Assembly (NCBI GenBank): GCA_943737045.1
Contig: CALSFV010000026.1
Span: forward strand, 868,001-932,000
DNA from: Parapristionchus giblindavisi
Taxonomy: Eukaryota > Nematoda > Chromadorea > Rhabditida > Diplogasteridae
Reading direction: 5' to 3'
Length of the DNA: 64,000 nucleotides
Positions 56,249 through 64,000 of the stretch are shown in pieces. How positions within the stretch are numbered: the stretch's first letter is position 1; every line of letters begins with the position of its first letter. Both the position numbers and the translations under genes were made by a program. A model generated the notes under the pieces. The model did no database searches. It had not been told where the DNA came from and saw nothing but the letters and a program-made list of their open reading frames with translations.

Positions 56249-58569
56249 ACAATCGTGTACCTGAACAAGTTTGATCTCAAATATGTCTATGAATAAAGCT
56301 CTTGCATTTCAATTATTGACTGTATATCTAATCGATTTGCGAAATTAGCACAGATATTACGGTAGAGTCGGGTCGACTACCGAAGTTTGGAAGTAAAACG
56401 TGTACCTCTCCATAGCCCGTTTCTATTTTGCGAGAGATAAGCGGATCTAAGTGAGAATAGGGTTCTATGTGAGAGCATGAATTCAGATGTTACGCTAGTC
56501 AAGGTAGATTGTGATAATCTAGATATGCGTTTGTCCGCTTTCTCCAACAATCCGCATTTGACGTAATATTTCAGTTGAAATCAATGAAAGTTAGGTGATC
56601 ATTCATGGCGAACAACATATCGAGAATACAATTTTAAAAGTTTCTTTAGTCGATATGTTGATGTAGATGTGTACTCTCAATGCCCATCTATGTAGACCTA
56701 TACATGTGCGTTGATGAGATGGAAATACCACAGATTATGAATGTGGGAGAGACGTTTCCGTAACTCTCCGCTCTGACAACACTCTCTCACTTTTTTGTCT
56801 ATGAGAGAGTATTGCCAATGCGGAGAGTAAAATTAGCGTGGGATTTTCCTTTAAAAGTCGTGCGCTCTCTCTTCTCTCTCAATCTTCTCTCTCTTCTCCA
56901 TCTCCTATCTCCCATTCCTCTCTCTCTTCCTCTATTCTCTCCGAGTTATGATCATTTTCAGGGTAGATCACAAAAAATCGATATTTTGCAATTTTGTTCA
57001 AATCAAGTGGCTAGGCCTTCTCAAGACCCCCAGCCACACTCACTGAACGAATTTCTTCGAAATCGGAGACAAAACCTTTTTTCTAGTGGCAGAATCGGCC
57101 ACAATCTAGATATGCGTTTGTTAGCCTCTCCAACAATCCGCTTTTTGACGTACCGATACTCGTGGACCCGGACTCGCGTTATTTTCATTCCAAATCTATT
57201 TCGTATCTCATATCTGTTCATTTTCATGCAAATTCGTCATAAATGTACACAAGCTCTCGACGAGTTCTACCAAAATTACTTAGTGCTACAAGTCATGAAA
57301 TTTAACAGTTTTCATACTTCTCGAAAGACTCGATCTGAAACAATAACTATAAAATTATATCCATTATTTTCGTCTTCAGCACAAATACAGTATCATTATA
57401 CGATACAGTACTGAGAGAAGATCAAAGATTAAAAACACAACAACAGGTAAACATCTTTATTCGATATCTGTCAATCAATAATTCACTGTCTTACCTTGTG
57501 GAGTTTACATCGCTGTAGACCTATCAATATGGTGCGTGAAGGGGTCATACTTCTCGAAAGACTCGATCTTCGCGGGAGCGAAGAAAGGTGCGGGAATTCA
57601 AATTCTTACCTTCTAAATGCGATTTTCTGCGGTTTTAAGAAGGATGTTAAGTAGGAATTCGAGTTCCAATACTTCTAAAGGCGGAAAAATGAAATTTGAG
57701 CTCAGAATTTGAATTGCCGCACCTTTTTCGCACCCGCGAATTCAAATTAGGAGTTTCCATTTTCGGTTTTCCAGTGTACATTATTAGACCCTGGAAAGTC
57801 GCCATTTTCCGTTTTCCACTATTTTTAGTGCGCCATTAGAGGTCACTTTTTGAGCACCCTAGGTCACTTTTCGAGCACCCTAGGTCGCTCAAAAAGGGTC
57901 ACCTCCATTTTTGGTCACAAAAGGTGACATTTCGCATTAACTAGATATTTAATGCTATTAATCAGCATATCAGGTACATTTGAGACCGTTAGAACCCAAA
58001 AAATCCATTTTTGTACAAACGTGAAATTTAAATTTTATAGGTTTCCGGGTGTCAATAATTCGGAAATGATCTATGTAACGGGAGATTTATTAGATAAAAG
58101 TTGTTCTATGGATAGCAGAGAACTAATTACCAGTGAATAGCAAGAATCCATCTTGATTGAACCGAATTATAAGAGCCTACATATTGCATTTTCGTGTAAA
58201 AATGAGCGAGCAAAAATTTACCAGAAATGTGAGGGAAAAAATTGATTTAAGATTGTTGTGGGATGATTGTAAATGATATAAAACTCATGTAGAAATAGTT
58301 TGGATATATCTTTTTTTGTCGAAGTTATTATGTCATCTGTGTACTGAAAAAATCCAACGAAAAGCTAAAGTTGAACTGCGGTATCTCTAGATAGTGGACT
58401 ATAAATGAAAGGGGTCTCTGGTAATAAGAAGGTCATATCAGTGTTTGTCTTTTCTGGGAATTGTAGAGGATATGGATGAATACGTATCACATTAGAGCAG
58501 GTCAAAGATGTGAACATCATAAGTTGAAGGTGCTCCTTTAGTGACACCTTGGACACTTTAAGTGACCAT

Positions 58570-59190
58570 GCCACCAAAGGAGCACTTTAATTACCGGGAA
58601 ATAAGTTAGGCGCGCGCCAAGTTAGGGAAATCGTTGGTAATTGTGAGTTGGAATTTGAAAATCGAAGTGAAAAGTGAGATATCGTTAGAAGGAATATTGT
58701 GAAAGATGAAGATGAAGGCATAGGGATGTTAATGATTGAGAAGAATATCCCCTGGGGGCAAGTTTAGCGATAAAATTAAAATAGTCCTATTTGTATGAAA
58801 ATTTGTGAGTACACTAATTCGACGATGGAGAACTCGAATTTGGAAGAGAAAACTGAGTGTCGTGTGAGTTTGTTCGTTTTTTCGTGTTTTCATGTGAAAA
58901 AATGAAATTATTGGAATATCTTTGAACATTTGAGGGAATACTAATTCGACGATGGCGATAACGAATTTGAAAAGAAAACTTGTGTAAATTCAAATTTAGC
59001 TCGTCTCAGAGTATTTTCGTTTGCAAAAATGAAAACGGTAGAATTGTTGGGAAGATTGTAGGGTATACTGATTCAACGTTGGCGAAATCGAATTTAAAAT
59101 CGAAAATATTGTGAAGAATGAGTTGGTTCTTCTATGGGTGTTTCGTATGTCATTATCGATTGTCAAAACGCTCATGAATGTTGTGGCTAG
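58570..59190. repeat. Diverged paralogue of the unit's left segment (U5)
   Basis: Matches 13180-13925 of U1, with many substitutions and a deletion of about 185 bases between GAGCACTTT and TACCGGGAAATAAG. U1-U4 differ from one another far less, so this part is older. Confidence 0.85.
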
Positions 59191-59290
59191 TAGGTTAGCT
59201 TTTCCAATATCGTCCGTAAATGCCATCCGATCCTCCTCCCTCCCGACTCCTTTCTCCTTTACTTCCACTGCTGAGGTTATCTATGATTTC
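59145..59290 (-). mobile_element. LINE relic, longer version in U5
   Basis: Minus-strand reading EEDRMAFTDDIGKANLLATT followed by FMSVLTIDNDI. The pattern TDDxxKAxLLxxxFxSVxTxDN is typical of the region between endonuclease and reverse transcriptase in CR1/jockey-type non-LTR elements. No reverse transcriptase core is present. U1-U4 keep only the last part. Confidence 0.5.
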
Positions 59291-59344
59291 CTTCACAATT
59301 AGCTTGTCAAAATATGTAATTTTTAGCCTAACTTGAAAACGGTT

Positions 59345-59515
59345 AAATTTCATGACTTGTAGCACTAAGTCATTTTGGTAGATCTCGTCGAGAGCTTTCG
59401 ATTTGTATACATTTATGGCGCGCATTTGCATGAAAATGAACAGAAATGAGATACGAAATATATTTTGAATGAAAATAACGCGAGTCCGGGCCCATGAGTA
59501 TCGGTATCGAGTGCC
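59345..59515 (-). repeat. Inverted, diverged copy of the 25.8-kb spacer element
   Basis: The reverse complement matches 25795-25945: CTCATCTCGTATCTC-like sequence, TTCATGCAAAT, then AAAGCTCTCGACGAGATCTACC and ACTTAGTGCTACAAGTCATG. It shows that the spacer element is dispersed and not specific to the unit. Confidence 0.8.
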
Positions 59516-60404
59516 GCGTTACTGATTTTCCTACGTTTTTAAAGAAGATTCGTTTTATAGACACATTCCTGGTCATTCCATCGATGGTTCGGATTCATAA
59601 TCCGACAGTTTATTAATAAAGAAAAAAAATATGTTTAGATTTTACCACTTAGCAAGCTCTCTCACCGCATGGAAAGAGGTTCAAGTAACATAACAACAAC
59701 TGAATTTTAGTGTTTTATCCCGGATTCAGGTTGGTTTCGGCTAGTACTTTTTTTGGGTTGTGAAAGTGGCCAATCTATTGCATGGGTATAGTTAATGTAA
59801 GTGCACACAATGTAATCACAATTCATTCAAAAGGGTCCAGACAACGTTTAAAAAATATGTTCTATGGTTATATGAGGTGAACGTAGCCGTTTTTAATTTC
59901 TACTATTTATTCAAAAGTTACGGAAAAGCAGAGAAAATTTACACACCACTTCGCCACTTTTTTGTTTCATTTATTTTCATCTCATGACTTTAGGACTCTG
60001 TATAAATATTTGTAATTAAAAGGGTCTTTTTTTGTGATTTCGTGGAATTTCAGTTGATCATTCAAGAATCTGACGTATATCGAAAATGAAAAGAATGATA
60101 AGTTGCAAGTGGGAGCTTTATAATGATGCATGATAGGTATGCGTACCTCCTTTATTCTGTATATTTATCGAAGAAATTCATTGATCAGAGTAGATTCTCA
60201 TTTATTTTTCAAAACATGAAACAATGCTACAAAATCTCACGCAAAATCAGCAGTGATCTCACGCTGAATAATAGGATTAAGCTTTACCCTATATATTTAT
60301 CAGGGGATGGGGTGAGGGAGAGAGTGGAGAAGGAAAGATAGAAGGAGAGATAAGGGAGGGAGCGAGCGAGAGAAGTAGAGGGAAGGGGAGAGGAGGTTTC
60401 AGAA
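59516..60404. other. U5-specific sequence without recognised gene
   Basis: AT-rich. A purine-rich tract (GGAGAGA types) at 60300-60400 leads directly into the point where unit homology resumes. No exon chain seen. Confidence 0.5.
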
Positions 60405-61131
60405 AAAAACCATGCAAGGTGTTGTTTGAAACGGATCGATACTGATTTTTCTTGAGGACATGTGCAAAATTGAATTTCTCACATGTAAAATATATTTGAA
60501 AATAATATTTAAGGAATGGTCTCTGCGCGCGATCGAGCTCATGGAGAAGGGAGAAGAGGAGTGCAAGGTGACGGAGAAGGGAGGAAGAGATAAGATCATG
60601 CTGGTATCGGATTTGTCATTTAAATTAAATTAATCAATTAAGAAAACCATAGGCCGTAAAGTACGTTATAAACTACGAATCCTGACCGCATTTGAGCGTA
60701 AAATTCCCGAAAAATCGAAAAACCCACCTTATTTCGAGAATTGACCCACTATATAAAAATAAACGGCGAGCGTACCGAAAATGTATGGTAACGCTTAACC
60801 TATCCTTGTAAGCTTACCTTAACTTATGAACTTAGTGACCGTTAAAGCTTAAGTAAAAATCATAACCTTATCTTTTTGGCTAGCTACAATTAAATACCTT
60901 AAGCTACCTTAACTACTTTGACTTATGACCTTAGCGAGGGTGAAAGATTAAGTGATAACCTTAACATTATCTTAAACGACTCTTATGATATTCCGTAACA
61001 GATGCCTGTCCGTCATCTCCCTATGCGGTACTCTTCATGAAGAGAACGACGAGACCAATGTCATGGAGGATATCCTCACCCATGGGTAAGTTGCTGATTA
61101 ACCATACCCATCATACAATTTCATCACCCTC

Positions 61132-61271
61132 AATTCAATTCAATTCAATTTATTCATATCAAGTAATATACTAGATGAAGGGAGGGCCGTTCTTCAGTTC
61201 CTCCAATGGTATTGACCACCACTGCACATTGATCCACTTGGACTCATCTCGCCATCGAACACGGGGTTGAC
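61132..61271 (-). mobile_element. 140-bp insertion in U5, likely 3' end of a non-LTR element
   Basis: Interrupts the MITE sequence CATCACCCTC / CCGGATTTTTAAAAT that is continuous in U1-U4. It starts with four AATTC repeats (AATTCAATTCAATTCAATTT). On the minus strand this is a 3' tail of TTGAA repeats, as many CR1/RTE-type LINEs have. 5'-truncated copies of such size are common. No clear target duplication. Confidence 0.5.
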
Positions 61272-61769
61272 CCGGATTTTTAAAATATTGTGGGTCTATT
61301 AAGAAAAATCGTTATTTTTCGCTGATATTGTAAATTTTCGAATAAAAAAGCGTTATATAGTAGGTCAATCGTGAAAATGAGCCATATGTAGTGGGTCCAT
61401 CCTCACATTGTGACGGTATGAAAATGTATGATACCCATAGGTCCAATAGCTAGGTTGTCGGTTTACAAAATCCGGTCAGGTTTTTCGACTTTTGTGAAAT
61501 TTTGGCTCAAAATCCGGTCATTGAATATATTAGATTGTGAATAGATATACTGTAGTTTGAATATTGATTGTTTTTGTTGAATATATCAGGATAGCTAGTA
61601 GTTATTTCCACTCAAATATGCATAGAAACACAGTTACGTGAAACAATTTGTCAAAATTGAATACTCTTTTCAAGTGGTTGGGTGGTAATGAAAGTCTATG
61701 TGGAATCCTTTGAAAACTAGACTAAACAATCGTTTATGCTGTAGTTAGTGATTATCTATTGATTATGTT

Positions 61770-61926
61770 TCGCTGTAGATAGACGAGGGGGTACTGTAGT
61801 CATTCCGACGGGGTACTGTAGATAGACGAGGGGGTACTGTAGATAGACGAGGGGAACTGTAGTCGTTCCAAGGGTACTGTAGGTAGACGATGGGGTACTG
61901 TAGTCGTTCCAGGGGGTACTGTAGAT
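61770..61926. repeat. 21-bp minisatellite, U5 (shorter)
   Basis: Net loss of 21 bp; also TAGGTAGACGATGG where the others have TAGGTATACGATGG. Confidence 0.9.
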
Positions 61927-62397
61927 AGAATGTAGATAGAATCTTTAATCTTTGAATAGTTTTCGTCTGTAGATTGATCTTTAATGAACCCCCTAAAAGT
62001 ATATCTCTTGCAGAGGCAACCGTGCTCATTCCGTGTGCCGCAATATAAGAGGAACGTGTGACTGTCGTGGCCGATGATAGGTATACTGTGCATTTATTGA
62101 TTGGCTTCTTTTGAATATTTATTGATTTGTTCATTGGAAACGTTGACACCCTTGTAGTTTCATATTTCCTGCAAGTGAAATTTTTACCAATCTCAATATC
62201 TTATTCTGGTTTCCGATTTGATTTCATTCCAATGATTAATTTTCAACTCTGTTTCGTATTAGAAAGTAAACGCATTACTTTTTTTGGTGTTATGACACGA
62301 CTTCCTATCTGACAAAAGGGACTCATTGTGACCACTTGCAGTTTGGATAATCTTTGATCTCTATTCTTTGATCTTTGATCTTTGATCTTTATTACAG

Positions 62398-62821
62398 GTT
62401 GGCGAGGATCAATCACTGATCATGACGAATCCTTAATCGGTCGACTCTTCCAAGTTCACGTTCATTGAGAAGACTAAGCTGGATCAGATGGAGAAATCGA
62501 TCAAGGTATCGATTAGAGGTATTGATTCAATATTATTTATTCTATTGTTTGATTCACTTTTGGTCAGGTGTGATCTTAAACTGATCTTTGATCCCTATAC
62601 CCTAAGATTTGCATTTTTATATATCATAATTATTCTAATCGATTGAATAGTTTTAGTTGAACAAGAAGACCAGAATCAACCCTCGCCATCTCCAGCTTGC
62701 CGTCCGCAACGACGAGGAGCTGAACAAGCTCATGGCTGGAGTCACCATCGCTCAAGGAGGTGTTCTTCCCAACATCAACGCCGTTCTTCTCCCCAAGAAG
62801 ACCGCCGGAGACAAGGAATAA
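62398..62821 (+). pseudogene. Histone H2A C-terminal exon, U5 copy
   Basis: H2A exon at 62657-62821, identical in protein to the U3 copy although the left part of U5 is rearranged. Confidence 0.8.
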
Positions 62822-62861
62822 ACATCTCGCTTAGCACTCATGGCTAAACCCAGAACCCAAC

Positions 62862-62877
62862 GGCCCTCTTTAGGGCC
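62862..62877 (+). terminator. Histone mRNA 3' stem-loop, U5
   Basis: Identical stem-loop 41 bases after the H2A stop. Confidence 0.92.
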
Positions 62878-64000
62878 ACAATCGTGTACCTGAACAAGTT
62901 TGATCTCAAATATGTCTATGAATAAAGCTCTTGCATTTCAATTATTGACTGTATATCTAATCGATTTGCGAAATTAGCACAGATATTACGGTAGAGTCGG
63001 GTCGACTACCGAAGTTTGGAAGTAAAACGTGTACCTCTCCATAGCCCGTTTCTATTTTGCGAGAGATAAGCGGATCTAAGTGAGAATAGGGTTCTATGTG
63101 AGAGCATGAATTCAGATGTTACGCTAGTCAAGGTAGATTGTGATAATCTAGATATGCGTTTGTCCGCTTTCTCCAACAATCCGCATTTGACGTAATATTT
63201 CAGTTGAAATCAATGAAAGTTAGGTGATCATTCATGGCGAACAACATATCGAGAATACAATTTTAAAAGTTTCTTTAGTCGATATGTTGATGTAGATGTG
63301 TACTCTCAATGCCCATCTATGTAGACCTATACATGTGCGTTGATGAGATGGAAATACCACAGATTATGAATGTGGGAGAGACGTTTCCGTAACTCTCCGC
63401 TCTGACAACACTCTCTCACTTTTTTGTCTATGAGAGAGTATTGCCAATGCGGAGAGTAAAATTAGCGTGGGATTTTCCTTTAAAAGTCGTGCGCTCTCTC
63501 TTCTCTCTCAATCTTCTCTCTCTTCTCCATCTCCTATCTCCCATTCCTCTCTCTCTTCCTCTATTCTCTCCGAGTTATGATCATTTTCAGGGTAGATCAC
63601 AAAAAATCGATATTTTGCAATTTTGTTCAAATCAAGTGGCTAGGCCTTCTCAAGACCCCCAGCCACACTCACTGAACGAATTTCTTCGAAATCGGAGACA
63701 AAACCTTTTTTCTAGTGGCAGAATCGGCCACAATCTAGATATGCGTTTGTTAGCCTCTCCAACAATCCGCTTTTTGACGTACCGATACTCGTGGACCCGG
63801 ACTCGCGTTATTTTCATTCCAAATCTATTTCGTATCTCATATCTGTTCATTTTCATGCAAATTCGTCATAAATGTACACAAGCTCTCGACGAGTTCTACC
63901 AAAATTACTTAGTGCTACAAGTCATGAAATTTAACAGTTTTCATACTTCTCGAAAGACTCGATCTGAAACAATAACTATAAAATTATATCCATTATTTTC

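Larger units (their letters stand above)
47655..58255 (+). repeat. Tandem unit U4 (10,601 bp)
   Basis: As U3 plus one extra copy of the 21-bp minisatellite repeat, which explains the 21-bp length difference. Confidence 0.95.
60514..62080 (+). pseudogene. Acidic/helical chain, U5 remnant (last three exons)
   Basis: Only EWSLRAIELMEKGEEECK (from 60514) and the two following exons remain. The exon near 61004 reads ATGCCTGTCC where U1-U4 have ATGCATGTCC, and GAACGACGAG for GAAGGACGAG, so it is slightly diverged. Upstream exons were lost in the rearrangement ending at about 60404. Confidence 0.6.
58256..64000 (+). repeat. Tandem unit U5, rearranged and incomplete
   Basis: Up to about 58570 close to U4, then diverged (58570-59190), then unrelated to the corresponding unit sequence (59191-60404). 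From 60409 it rejoins the unit at the position equivalent to 53878 in U4, so about 4 kb of the unit is missing, including the receptor fragment and the acidic-protein exons. A 140-bp insertion lies at 61132-61271. The window ends inside this unit. Confidence 0.9.

Overview
This window is nematode nuclear DNA. The evidence is TTAGGC-type (nematode) telomere repeats near position 1 and at 12.5-12.8 kb, many short introns with GT..CAG or GT..TTTAAG ends, a nematode-style lipin, and a histone H2A tail followed by a metazoan histone 3' stem-loop. The order could be rhabditid or diplogastrid, but I cannot fix genus or species. No prokaryotic gene structure is present, and the long open frames in the window are mostly accidental.

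Left part (1-12.8 kb, single copy). The segment starts with C-strand-type telomere repeats and ends with G-strand-type repeats, so it is bounded like a small linear chromosome. Between them lie three plus-strand, multi-exon loci. The first (271-2408) encodes a B-box-like zinc-finger and helical protein whose 5' end is not found. The second (6298-7498) is a chain of Ser/Pro-rich exons, not recognised. The third (8702-11052) is a lipin (phosphatidate phosphatase) relic with nonsense codons, frameshifts and no catalytic DxDxT exon. Several inverted-repeat transposons without genes, three of them containing tRNA-like sequence, lie between and inside these loci.

Right part (12839-64000). A tandem array of a unit of about 10.6 kb: U1 12839-26893, U2 26894-37074, U3 37075-47654, U4 47655-58255, U5 58256 to beyond the window end. 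U1-U4 are almost identical. U1 is longer because of two clean transposon insertions, each with a target-site duplication and an empty site in the sister units. U2 carries a 204-bp MITE insertion and an exon-removing deletion of about 609 bp. U5 is rearranged, and its left part is an older, diverged paralogue.

Each complete unit holds, in order: a left segment with a LINE relic; a fragment resembling a nematode 7TM chemoreceptor; a chain of splice-compatible exons for a very acidic protein that runs into a helical protein; and an exon with one in-frame stop, phase-compatible with a last exon coding for the C-terminal 54 residues of histone H2A plus the histone stem-loop and an AATAAA. The right end of the unit is repeats. 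The array looks like a recent subtelomeric amplification of a mosaic of gene fragments and MITEs. Whether any unit is expressed cannot be told from sequence.
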